Positions 1-7,925 of a stretch of 64,000 bases of DNA are shown in pieces. The translations under genes and the position numbers were made by a program. Below the pieces are notes generated by a model. That model made no database searches. It worked only from the letters and a program-made list of their open reading frames with translations, and was not told where the DNA came from. Source of the stretch: Bdellovibrio sp. 22V (GTDB taxonomy: Bacteria > Bdellovibrionota > Bdellovibrionia > Bdellovibrionales > Bdellovibrionaceae); the NCBI RefSeq assembly GCF_030169785.1, contig NZ_CP125854.1:2418001-2482000 (forward strand), read 5' to 3'. Numbering within the stretch: position 1 is the first letter of the stretch; each line of letters opens with the position of its first letter.

Positions 1-1
1 A

Positions 2-1651
2 ACGAACTCTAGCGGCGGAAATGCTTCTGGCAACTATATCGTTGGTGGAAGCAATAACATCACAACATCTCTTGCGAACTTCTCGTATAACTTATCCGTC
101 TTCGGAAGTTCCAATACCGTCAACAATAACGCTGGAAACGCGATTGTCCTTGGTTATGGCAATACCGTCTCAGCTTCAAACTCCATCTCCATCGGCAGAA
201 GCATTACGAACAGTATTGCCTCAAGTATGATGATCGGTGTTTCGAACACAAATAAAATCACCATGCTTTCGGACGGCAAAGTCGGCTTTAAGACAGAAAC
301 TCCGGCATACGAAGTGGATGTCAACGGCACGCTCAACACCACGACTTTGCGAATTGGCGGCACGGTATTTAATCCCGGCGCGTACGTGGATACTTCGACA
401 AATCAAACTACAATCGCGGGAAATAAAACTTTCACGGGAACTCTGACTGCAGGCGGAGCCGGCACAGGCCTGTCTGTGACAAACAATATGACCGTCGGTG
501 GAATTGCGACGGCGGCTGGTTTTGCGGCAAGCAGCTTGGGTACGGCAAGCTCCCCTGTATTCACTTTCTCTGGCGATCCGAATACGGGTTTGTACAGTTC
601 TGCTGCAGACACCCTCGACGTCTCCGTTGCAGGATCCAACAGAATGCAAATATCTTCGACAGGGAACGTAGGGTTCTCTACAACCACGACCACCGGCGCC
701 CGGGTCACAGTGAACTCCAGCGGGCAAAGCGGACCAGGAACTGCCAGCGGTACCAGCTTGCGTTTAGGACTTTCAACAGCCCTTGATTTCGGTGAATACG
801 CCGGCGGCAATACTTGGATCCAAGCTTCCGATCGAACCACCTTCACAACGAAAAAAAATATTTCCCTAAATCCCGATGGCGGAAACGTTGCTATCGGCAA
901 CACGAATCCGACATACAAGCTAGATATCGGTGCGAATACTGATACAAACAACACCGTCGCCGTGCGCGCGTCATCCGTGACCGCCATGGAACTTATGAAT
1001 TCCACATTCGGCGGCCTGTGGATGGGAGTGAATTTTTCCGGTGCCGCCGTGAACGGGATTCCAGCCAATGGAATAGGGTTTTCTGTCGGCAACAATAATA
1101 TTATTTTCGCAACGGGCACGACTCCTGCCGAGCGTATGCGTATCTCTAACGTCGGAAATGTCGGGATCGGAACGATAAATCCATCGGAAAAATTGGAAGT
1201 TGCAGGAAATGTCAAAGCGACGGAATTTCTGTATACTTCGGATGCGCGTTTGAAAAAAGACGTTGTGACTTTGCCTGATGCTCTGGAAAAAGCGTTGCAA
1301 CTTCGCGGCGTCAACTTCACTTGGAAAGCCGACAATAAGAAAACTGTCGGTTTTATCGCCCAGGAAGTCGAACAAGTGTATCCAGAGCTTGTGCGCACAG
1401 ATGCAAAATCAGGATACAAAGCCGTGCAATATGGAAATATCGTGGCGGTGCTTGTTGAAGCGCTTAAACAGGAACACCGTGAGCGCGTCGAAAACCAAAA
1501 TCTTTGCCAAGCGGAAGTGAAAAACATTTCCCGCCAAATCGCGAGCGCGCAATCCGCAACGGAAGAACGTGTTCGGGTTTTAGAAAAAGAAAATCAAGAA
1601 CTCAAAGCGCGTCTTGAAAGACTCGAAAAAATCATTCTTCAGGGAAAATAA
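2..1651 (+). CDS. Trimeric fibre adhesin with C-terminal S74 chaperone domain (5' end missing)
   Basis: The reading frame is open from base 2, so the gene starts outside the window. The visible part (about 549 residues) begins with short Gly/Asn/Ser-rich repeats such as GSSNTVNNNAGNAIVLG and GNTVSASNSISIG, typical of trimeric autotransporter or tail-fibre shafts. A long low-complexity shaft follows, with GNVGIG-type repeats. From about base 1238 there is a peptidase S74 (intramolecular chaperone of endosialidase) domain starting at SDARLKKD, with the conserved GFIAQEVEQVYPELV segment, and the last 55 residues form a coiled coil. S74 domains trimerise fibres and can cleave themselves at the Ser. 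In Bdellovibrio such proteins are described as mosaic adhesive trimers used for prey contact; that role here is inferred. The domain call is firm, the target unknown. Confidence 0.85.
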   Translation, partial: TNSSGGNASGNYIVGGSNNITTSLANFSYNLSVFGSSNTVNNNAGNAIVLGYGNTVSASNSISIGRSITNSIASSMMIGVSNTNKITMLSDGKVGFKTETPAYEVDVNGTLNTTTLRIGGTVFNPGAYVDTSTNQTTIAGNKTFTGTLTAGGAGTGLSVTNNMTVGGIATAAGFAASSLGTASSPVFTFSGDPNTGLYSSAADTLDVSVAGSNRMQISSTGNVGFSTTTTTGARVTVNSSGQSGPGTASGTSLRLGLSTALDFGEYAGGNTWIQASDRTTFTTKKNISLNPDGGNVAIGNTNPTYKLDIGANTDTNNTVAVRASSVTAMELMNSTFGGLWMGVNFSGAAVNGIPANGIGFSVGNNNIIFATGTTPAERMRISNVGNVGIGTINPSEKLEVAGNVKATEFLYTSDARLKKDVVTLPDALEKALQLRGVNFTWKADNKKTVGFIAQEVEQVYPELVRTDAKSGYKAVQYGNIVAVLVEALKQEHRERVENQNLCQAEVKNISRQIASAQSATEERVRVLEKENQELKARLERLEKIILQGK

Positions 1652-1681
1652 AAAAGGGAGCTGACGCTCCCCGCTTTTTTA
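1652..1681. terminator. Bidirectional intrinsic terminator between fibre gene and pyk
   Basis: A GGGAGC/GCTCCC stem (1656-1661 and 1666-1671) with a TGAC loop is flanked by A-rich sequence on the left and a T run on the right, so it can stop transcription on both strands. It separates the convergent fibre and pyruvate kinase genes, and the pyk stop codon lies in its right flank. Confidence 0.85.
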
Positions 1682-3166
1682 CTCTACAACAGGATCCACC
1701 TGACATCTTAATGGCAATTGATCGTCCGGCAACTTTTGATATTCCTCTCCGTTCACAGTGTGTACGTAGATGGAATTTGTCTTCGCGCCCTGAGCAATGG
1801 GTTGCCCCAACGTCAATATCACGCGATCGCCTGTTTTCGCCAAACCATGCGTCACCAGCAACTGATCCACCTGAGATAAAATATCTTCCATTGTCTTATA
1901 AGGCTTGATCGTGTGCGTTTGCACACCCCACATCAACTCCATGGAATTTAAAACATCCATGTGCTGAGTGATGGAGATAATCCGCGCTCGAGGACGGAAG
2001 CTGGAAATAATATTCGCCGTTTTTCCTGAAGTCGTCAGACAGATAATCGCTGTCGCATTCAGCTTTAATGCACTCAATGAAGCGCTGGCGGCAATCGCCG
2101 CCGGAGCACTCAAGAATTCATTCTCCAACGACAGACGATAATACTCTTCTTCATTGCGCTCAACTTCGCTGATAATCTCGTGCATTGTGCGAATACACTT
2201 AAACGGATACTTTCCGCTTGCGGATTCCGCCGACAACATCAAGGCATCAGAGCCATCCAAAACCGCGTTCGCCACATCCGTGATTTCCGCGCGTGTCGGG
2301 CGAGGATTTTCAACCATGCTATCAAGCATTTGCGTCGCTGTGATCACCGGCTTACCAAGTTCGTTACAAACATGGATGATGCGTTTTTGGAAACCTGGCA
2401 GACGACTTTGCCCAACCTCGACAGCGAGGTCACCGCGGGCGACCATCACCACATCACTAAGACGGCAGATCTCTTCGAGGTTTTCGAGCGCTTCCACCAT
2501 TTCAATTTTCGCGACGATTTTCGCCGTTGATTTTTTAGCTTCGATGATTTCGCGCAACTTACGAATATCGCGGGCATGACGAACGAAACTCAAAGCGACA
2601 TAGTCGACTTTATTGGCAAGACCGAATTCCAAATCTTCCAAATCTTTTTTGGTCATGCATTCGACAGGAAGATTGACGCCCGGAAGATTCATCCCTTTGC
2701 GGTCTTTAAGAATACCGCCGTAAACGACTTCAACGTCGACCTCTTCACCCCGCACGTGCAAAACTTTAAGCTCCATCAAACCGTCATCCAAAAGGATGCG
2801 CGTCCCCGGAGAGCACGCTAACGGCAATTCTTTAAAGTCCGAAGGAATCAGCCCCGTGGTTCCCAAAACGGGAGCCGTCGTCACAACAAGTTTTTCACCA
2901 GGCTTGATTTCAATTGAACCCTTTTCAAACTTGCCTACGCGAATCTTAGGACCTTGCAGGTCTTGAAGAATCGCTACGGGAGCCCGCAACTCTTTTGAAA
3001 GTTTACGCAAAGATTGAATAACTTTGAGGTGGTCTTCATGACTGCCGTGGGAAAAGTTAAGGCGAGCCACGTTCATGCCCGCCTTAATTGCTTTTTCTAG
3101 ATTTTTTTCTTCACGCGTCGCCGGCCCGATAGTGGCCACAATTTTTGCTCGACGATCTGCTAACAT
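1679..3166 (-). CDS. pyk: Pyruvate kinase
   Basis: Cytoplasmic glycolytic enzyme that converts phosphoenolpyruvate and ADP to pyruvate and ATP. The 495-residue protein has the family length. Visible landmarks are the N-terminal RRAKIVATIGPATRE and NVARLNFSHG segments, the catalytic lysine region KIVAKIEMVEAL, the metal and substrate region VMVARGDLAVEVG, and the signature around MLDSMVENPRPTRAE with SDALMLSAESASGKYP. The C-terminal effector domain is present. The start ATG has AAGGA just upstream. The gene lies 5 bases downstream of the coiled-coil gene that starts at 4848, so the two are probably cotranscribed. Confidence 0.97.
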   Translation of the reverse strand: MLADRRAKIVATIGPATREEKNLEKAIKAGMNVARLNFSHGSHEDHLKVIQSLRKLSKELRAPVAILQDLQGPKIRVGKFEKGSIEIKPGEKLVVTTAPVLGTTGLIPSDFKELPLACSPGTRILLDDGLMELKVLHVRGEEVDVEVVYGGILKDRKGMNLPGVNLPVECMTKKDLEDLEFGLANKVDYVALSFVRHARDIRKLREIIEAKKSTAKIVAKIEMVEALENLEEICRLSDVVMVARGDLAVEVGQSRLPGFQKRIIHVCNELGKPVITATQMLDSMVENPRPTRAEITDVANAVLDGSDALMLSAESASGKYPFKCIRTMHEIISEVERNEEEYYRLSLENEFLSAPAAIAASASLSALKLNATAIICLTTSGKTANIISSFRPRARIISITQHMDVLNSMELMWGVQTHTIKPYKTMEDILSQVDQLLVTHGLAKTGDRVILTLGQPIAQGAKTNSIYVHTVNGEEYQKLPDDQLPLRCQVDPVVE

Positions 3167-3171
3167 GTTCC

Positions 3172-4848
3172 TTACGCCTTCCTGCTATATGAACTCATCT
3201 TCAAAGACAAGTTTTGCATATCTTCCTGATGGCGTCTATTCATTCTATCAAGTTGATCTTGATGAGACTCATTGAGTTGCGCGAGCTTGGCTTCATACTT
3301 CATGGACAAGGATTCCTTTTCCATTTTTGTCGCCTTTTCGCGATCTTCTCCACGCTGGGAATACATTTGTTCCAAACGTTTGATCTCACGGTTTTGACTT
3401 TCCTTGAGTTGAGCAATTTTGTCCTCATAGTTCTTCACTGTTTGCTCAAGGCGGCCATTAAACGTCGCTTCCATATTACGGAAACGCTCTGTCATAACCT
3501 TGTTTGTCTGCACCTGATCATTCACGGTTTTATCACGGTAGTCATCCATACGGTTTACGTAATTCGACTTCACCATATCCAGAGAGTCTTGATAGTACTG
3601 CCCCAGTTGTTCCGTATTCTTATTTGTTAAATCCAAGATCTTACGCACACGACCCTCAGCATTATTGCTGACCTGAGTGACTTGGTCTTTATGCTGCTGG
3701 ATCATGTTCTCGCGCTCTTCGCGATGACGCGCATTTGAGACAATGGCTTGAGAACGGTTTTCGCGATCGACGTTGCGAAGAAGCTTGTTATTCTCATGCA
3801 ACACGTTCGTGATACGTTCGTCATTAATCTCTTTCATGCGCTCAACCGCGTCTTCACGCTGTTGATTCACAAGATCGATTCTTTTTTCGTAAGCATTCGT
3901 CAAATTGCGGCGTTCGATACCGCGCAATCTTTCGTTTTTAGACATTTCATTATTCAGCTTGCTGTTCAAACGCTGAATCTGACTGTCACGAGAACGAATT
4001 TGCGAATTCACACGGCCGTTTACGGAATCGCGGAAATCCTGATTTTGCGAATCCATGGTGTCGGCCTTTTTCGCCAAAGCGTTTTCATACTTCGCGCGAA
4101 TGCCTTCACGCTCTTCGTTCATGATTTCCTGTTTCATATCCAAAGAGTCCGAATATTCGGCATCTTTGTTTTTCACGGTGTCCGAATACTTTTGCGACCA
4201 ACGAGCGTTATCGGCTTCTCTTTGACGCTCGCTATTTCTTAAGCGAGCTTCATAAGATTTACGCATTTCGTTTTGATTACGGTCCTTCGAACGAAGGGTG
4301 TCTTCGTACCCCGTCAACATCGCGTTTTTTTCTTTTTCATGGGCTTCGTTCATCTTACGCGTGTTGTTCTGAATAGACTCTTGGGATTTAAGGCGATTTT
4401 GTTCTGACATTTCAGCAAAACGACGGTCACGGGCTTCAACTTCATTGCTGAGTTGTCCCACCAAGTTGTCCTTTTGTGATTCAGAAATTTCTTTTTGCTT
4501 ACGCAGACTTCCTTCAAAGCTTGAACGAGCCTCTTCACGCGCGTTGTAGGCATCTTCCATCTTATTACGCAAAGATTCACGATATGTTTGACGAACTTCA
4601 TCAATCTTACGATTGTTCTCAAAATCTTTTTCGTTCAAACTTTCGCGGTTGCGCTCTTTAAGATCCGCGATGCGATTTTCATATGTGTCGGAAATATTTT
4701 TGATTTCGTCATGATAGCGTTGTTCCAAACGCTTGATTTCCGCGTTACGTCGTTTCGCATTTTCCGATTCGCGATTTTCATACTCTTCCCGAGTTTGGCG
4801 AATCTTTTCTTCCTGACGTGCGCGATCTGATGATGAAATAGAAGACAT
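3172..4848 (-). CDS. Long coiled-coil protein, possibly cytoskeletal (Ccp-like)
   Basis: The 558-residue protein is almost wholly charged or polar (Arg, Lys, Glu, Asn, Gln), with no signal peptide, no membrane segment and almost no proline. Heptad-like hydrophobic spacing runs from about residue 10 to 550, for example REIKRLEQMYSQRGEDREK near the end, so it should form a continuous rod. The sequence EIKRLEQ(R/M)Y occurs near both ends, suggesting internal duplication. The start ATG follows GGGAGGATAGG. It is directly upstream of pyk. Bdellovibrio has a described intermediate-filament-like coiled-coil scaffold protein (Ccp); this may be its orthologue, but I infer that from architecture only. 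Confidence 0.8.
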   Translation of the reverse strand: MSSISSSDRARQEEKIRQTREEYENRESENAKRRNAEIKRLEQRYHDEIKNISDTYENRIADLKERNRESLNEKDFENNRKIDEVRQTYRESLRNKMEDAYNAREEARSSFEGSLRKQKEISESQKDNLVGQLSNEVEARDRRFAEMSEQNRLKSQESIQNNTRKMNEAHEKEKNAMLTGYEDTLRSKDRNQNEMRKSYEARLRNSERQREADNARWSQKYSDTVKNKDAEYSDSLDMKQEIMNEEREGIRAKYENALAKKADTMDSQNQDFRDSVNGRVNSQIRSRDSQIQRLNSKLNNEMSKNERLRGIERRNLTNAYEKRIDLVNQQREDAVERMKEINDERITNVLHENNKLLRNVDRENRSQAIVSNARHREERENMIQQHKDQVTQVSNNAEGRVRKILDLTNKNTEQLGQYYQDSLDMVKSNYVNRMDDYRDKTVNDQVQTNKVMTERFRNMEATFNGRLEQTVKNYEDKIAQLKESQNREIKRLEQMYSQRGEDREKATKMEKESLSMKYEAKLAQLNESHQDQLDRMNRRHQEDMQNLSLKMSSYSRKA

Positions 4849-4934
4849 CCTATCCTCCCAGACCTCAGATTATCATGAGGGCTTGGAAGAAACTTCATAT
4901 CAGATTGAGGCAAATTTAAAATCAGGACTCTGGT

Positions 4935-5672
4935 CTAGCGACCGAATACCTTTTCGCGGTAGAGTTCCTGCACACGGCGGCGCTCCGCCTCTTGACGTTG
5001 AACTTTTTCGGCCTGCAAACGCTGCTTTTCCTGAACAGAAGCGATTTCCCGCTCGGCGACAGCTTTGTAAAGAACCGCACTTCGCTCCGCTAGGTCACCC
5101 CAGTTTTCACGCAAATGAACGACTTCTTTAATGAACTCCTCTTTGCTGCCGCGATAGAGATGGCTCCACAATGGCAACTGCTCTTTCATGTCCACCGGCT
5201 GAAGCATTCCGTATTCAGTTTTGTTTTTAGAGTTGATCGCACCAATCCAGAATTCAAAACCTTCCGGAACTTGCAAGGTCTTTCCGTCGCGCAAAACCAC
5301 TTGAAGATTCGCCGTCATATTACGAACAATCACTTGGTCTTTTTTCCACAAAACCCAGTACTCCCCGTGCGTCGCCTTCATCTTGGCGTGCAGGGTTTCG
5401 ACTTCAACCCCGGGGCCTTCTTCCATCCACAAAGCCCCGCTGACCAGACGCCATTGCTGCGCAGACAAACGCACCAGCGTCGAACCCGCCGTCGCATGCA
5501 ACTTCAACGAGTCTTGAAGCAAATGAAATCCCGACTTCAAAGCTTGTACGGCACATGTTTCTTTTGATTTCATACAAGAGGCCGGCTGTTCCATGTAATC
5601 CGCTGACGCCCGCACGCGAACTTCCATTTGAAAAGCCATTAGAAAAATAAAAAGACGAATCCACTTTCTCAT
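4935..5672 (-). CDS. Exported FecR-like domain protein
   Basis: The 245-residue protein starts with a signal peptide-like stretch (MRKWIRLFIFLMAFQ). The middle part (about residues 55-150) looks like a FecR domain: LHATAGSTLVRLSAQQWRLV, then VETLHAKMKATHGEYWVLWK and DGKTLQVPEGFEFWIG, the pattern of a beta-rich periplasmic sensor domain ending in a P-G-x-x segment. The last 60 residues are a charged helix rich in Glu, Arg and Gln. Its start overlaps the stop of the TPR gene upstream (ATGA), so the two are translationally coupled. The FecR assignment is from pattern only; the ligand and partner are unknown. Confidence 0.65.
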   Translation of the reverse strand: MRKWIRLFIFLMAFQMEVRVRASADYMEQPASCMKSKETCAVQALKSGFHLLQDSLKLHATAGSTLVRLSAQQWRLVSGALWMEEGPGVEVETLHAKMKATHGEYWVLWKKDQVIVRNMTANLQVVLRDGKTLQVPEGFEFWIGAINSKNKTEYGMLQPVDMKEQLPLWSHLYRGSKEEFIKEVVHLRENWGDLAERSAVLYKAVAEREIASVQEKQRLQAEKVQRQEAERRRVQELYREKVFGR

Positions 5673-6349
5673 CGATACTCAACGTTCTGCGCGAGTTTCT
5701 TCGCTTGTTGCTTAAGGTCGTCGTTCTTGAAATTTTTCAGGACGGTTTTATAAATCTCAGAGGCTTCTTCCGCTTGATTATTAAACTCGCTGATCTGCCC
5801 CATACGCAAAAGGATGAAACCCGTAAGATCATGCTGCGGGTATTGCAAAACCATAGTGTCGATTTCCGCTAAAGAACTGCGGAAGTCTTTTTTAAGGAAG
5901 TAACTTTCTGCAATGAAAAAACGCGCCTCGACCCCGTGCGAAGACAAAGGGTACTTATCCAGAAGCTGCGAAAACTCACGAATCGCCTTGTCGTAGTTTT
6001 TACTGTTAAAGAAACGCTTTCCCTTTTCATAGTAAACAGAGGAAAGATCGAGAGCCGATTCACTTGCCGGAGCACGCACAACGGAAGATAAATTACGAAG
6101 CTCATAATGTGCTTGAAGTTTTTTGTCGTCAGGAAGAACTTGCGCAACCGTTTGCTGGAAGTCCTTTAACTGGTAAGTTAAAAGAGAGTTGTTAAATCTC
6201 TCTTTTTCCACCTGTTTTTGCAATTGCGCCAAACGCATTTCATACTGTTCGTGACCGTTAAAGTGTCCGACTAAAAGCGCGTAGCCAAAAAGAAGCCCTA
6301 CAGTCAGACACAAACAGAAAACAATAAAGAAAGAGTTTTGATTCTTCAT
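5669..6349 (-). CDS. Membrane-anchored TPR protein (YbgF/CpoB-like)
   Basis: The 226-residue protein has an N-terminal membrane anchor (about residues 7-27), a short coiled coil (residues 35-65) and, from about residue 105, tetratricopeptide repeats: YYEKGKRFFNSKNYDKAIRE and ARFFIAESYFLKKDFRSSLA, followed by a third degenerate repeat. This order (anchor, coiled coil, TPRs) is that of the periplasmic Tol-Pal coordinator YbgF/CpoB and related envelope scaffolds, but no tol or pal gene is nearby. It is coupled by an ATGA overlap to the FecR-like gene downstream. A small hairpin (6358-6375) sits just before its start. Function unknown beyond envelope protein-protein contacts. Confidence 0.7.
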   Translation of the reverse strand: MKNQNSFFIVFCLCLTVGLLFGYALLVGHFNGHEQYEMRLAQLQKQVEKERFNNSLLTYQLKDFQQTVAQVLPDDKKLQAHYELRNLSSVVRAPASESALDLSSVYYEKGKRFFNSKNYDKAIREFSQLLDKYPLSSHGVEARFFIAESYFLKKDFRSSLAEIDTMVLQYPQHDLTGFILLRMGQISEFNNQAEEASEIYKTVLKNFKNDDLKQQAKKLAQNVEYR

Positions 6350-6357
6350 GTCTCACT

Positions 6358-6375
6358 TATCGGCAAAAACCGATA
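6358..6375. repeat. Small perfect inverted repeat before the TPR gene
   Basis: TATCGG (6358-6363) and CCGATA (6370-6375) flank a six-base A-rich loop, 8 bases upstream of the start codon at 6349. It could be a leader hairpin or an operator; its position on the edge of the start region suggests an effect on translation, which is inference. Confidence 0.4.
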
Positions 6376-6403
6376 AAAATTGAGACTCGAAGAACCTGTC
6401 TCA
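6374..6403 (-). terminator. Intrinsic terminator after the DUF3108-like gene
   Basis: Read on the minus strand, TGAGAC pairs with GTCTCA (6398-6403 with 6381-6386) and is followed by ATTTTTA. It lies 21 bases past the stop of the exported protein gene at 6425 and before the TPR gene. Confidence 0.55.
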
Positions 6404-6424
6404 GTTTGAGACCCCGGAAAAACT

Positions 6425-7165
6425 TTAATTCTGGCCGTAGGTATATACCACTTCAGCGTCGAGGTCTTTCCACTTGCCGTCTTTCATGATTTTTGGCGAA
6501 ACTCGACCCTTCATCATTGTGAGTCTCTTATCCGCCGTCGAGTACCAAAGATAAATAGGGTCCACCAACGCCGCAATCACAAAGCTTGTCGGCTTCATAC
6601 GCAGCTCCATCCATTTTTCCCCTTTGTGCTCCGTCTCGCCTCTTTTTTCTAAAGTAAAGCCTACGGTTTCCAGCCGATCCCAAACGGCGAATCGAACATC
6701 CAAAGCTTTTCCGCTCGAAAGATCATTCCAGTTTTCCGTCACGAAAGCGTTGAAGTTTGCTGTCGATAGAACCGTGCCTTTCACTTTTTCTTCGGCCGAT
6801 TTCTTTTTGCCACCGGGACCTTCGTATTCAAAATGAATCTTGCCATCGACCACCGAGAAGCTGCCTTTTTCTTGCGTCTGAGGGCGATTCACTTCATAGC
6901 GTAGGACTTGCGCTCCTTTAAGGACGCCCTTTTCCTGCACCACCATCGCGCCGTTGAGATCCTTATAAGTCGCTTCAGTATGAACTCCATCCTCGGCAGG
7001 CTGAATCGCGATATGGACCGTATAGAGTTTTTTCGTCTGATTGGACTTAAGATCGTAAAGCGTTCCAGAAGTTATATTTTGTGCAAACGCGAAAACAGGA
7101 AAAAGAACTGCCAGTAAAGCGGACACCGGAAACCTCCTCGATGTTTGTCTACAATACTGCATCAC
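6425..7165 (-). CDS. Exported DUF3108-like protein
   Basis: A 246-residue protein with a signal peptide (hydrophobic core SALLAVLFPVFAFA, likely cleavage after FAQ or AFA). The mature part is beta-rich without cysteines. The pattern of a lipid-barrel-like fold (EGVLKGAQVLRYEVN, KIHFEYEGPGG, RLTMMKGRVSP and a final DAEVVYTY strand) resembles the DUF3108/YhcA-like periplasmic proteins. The alternative start is the second Met. It stands alone, with its own terminator. The family assignment is tentative and no function is claimed. Confidence 0.55.
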   Translation of the reverse strand: MMQYCRQTSRRFPVSALLAVLFPVFAFAQNITSGTLYDLKSNQTKKLYTVHIAIQPAEDGVHTEATYKDLNGAMVVQEKGVLKGAQVLRYEVNRPQTQEKGSFSVVDGKIHFEYEGPGGKKKSAEEKVKGTVLSTANFNAFVTENWNDLSSGKALDVRFAVWDRLETVGFTLEKRGETEHKGEKWMELRMKPTSFVIAALVDPIYLWYSTADKRLTMMKGRVSPKIMKDGKWKDLDAEVVYTYGQN

Positions 7166-7252
7166 ATCCTGGACTCCGACAACGCAAATATCTTGACCAT
7201 TTTAAACGGCAAAATTAGCTTGAGATCCTTTGAGTGAAGGGACAAGTACCTC

Positions 7253-7525
7253 ATGAACAAAGCTCAGCTCGTTGAACTCGTTGCGGAAAAAACCAAGTCC
7301 ACAAAATCACAATCAGAACTTATTTTGGATGCAACTTTGAAGGTGATTCAAGAAGCCCTGAAAAAAGGCGACGAAGTGAAATTGGTCGGCTTTGGCACAT
7401 TCTCCCGCAGCGCGCGCAAACCTCGCCAGGGACGCAATCCTAAAACGGGCGAAACGGTGAAAATCCCCAGCGCTTATGTCCCCCGCTTTAAACCAGGTAA
7501 AGATCTTAAAGACGCTCTTAATTAA
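7253..7525 (+). CDS. hup: HU-family DNA-binding protein
   Basis: A 90-residue histone-like protein of exact family length that binds and bends DNA as a dimer. It shows the N-terminal helix pair (MNKAQLVELVAEKT), the VGFGTFSRSARKPRQGRNP arm signature and the terminal RFKPGKDLKDALN. Transcribed alone; convergent with the GYF_2 gene, whose 3' end overlaps its last 8 bases. HU is a major nucleoid protein, and the divergent spacer of 87 bases to 7165 must hold its promoter. Confidence 0.96.
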   Translation: MNKAQLVELVAEKTKSTKSQSELILDATLKVIQEALKKGDEVKLVGFGTFSRSARKPRQGRNPKTGETVKIPSAYVPRFKPGKDLKDALN

Positions 7526-7925
7526 ACTCGGGGCGATCTAAAAGCCGGCACCAGCCGCTCAACCCTGTTTTCCAGATATATTGATTTCCCGAGACAGTGC
7601 CTGCCGCTAAGGAAGCCTTCAGTTCGCGAATGGAAAATGGCCCTTCTTGCAAAGACGTTTTGCCATTCTCACTGGGCACTAACAAAACCCATTCTTTTTC
7701 ATCTTCAAGAATTTCCGCGCCCGGAATAAAACCTTGAATAGCCGGAAAAAGAGAGCGTTCAAACTCGGGCCACTCGCAGGCCGCCTTCCACTCTCCGGTG
7801 GCATCGCTGCTGATAAGATCGAACAAACCTATTTTGCCGCTATGAATGCGCGCACGCATTTCTTCCAAAGTCAGTGGACCTTGCGGTTTGAGGTTCTCAT
7901 TGTAATACCAAGAGATCTTTTTCAT
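7518..7925 (-). CDS. Protein with two GYF_2 (DUF4339) domains
   Basis: The 135-residue protein consists of two GYF_2-type modules: residues 3-55 (WYYNENLKPQGPLTLEEM, then a SGKIGLFDLISSDATGEWKA segment) and residues 75-130 (QEGPFSIRELKASLAAG, VSGNQYIWKTGLSGWCRL). GYF_2 modules read the local environment or bind peptides in many bacterial membrane and signalling proteins. There is no signal peptide. Its start overlaps the stop of the ChaN-like gene upstream (ATGA at 7922-7925), so the two are coupled. Specific role unknown. Confidence 0.75.
   Translation of the reverse strand: MKKISWYYNENLKPQGPLTLEEMRARIHSGKIGLFDLISSDATGEWKAACEWPEFERSLFPAIQGFIPGAEILEDEKEWVLLVPSENGKTSLQEGPFSIRELKASLAAGTVSGNQYIWKTGLSGWCRLLDRPEFN

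Noticed and set aside
403-1527. Long minus-strand open frame opposite the fibre gene
   Set aside because: It mirrors the fibre gene's codons, shows no domain and has no ribosome binding site; the plus-strand S74 domain is clear.
7193-7221. Promoter for the HU gene (TTGACC with a TAGCTT -10)
   Set aside because: The -35 and spacing fit, but the -10 is too poor to list as a feature.
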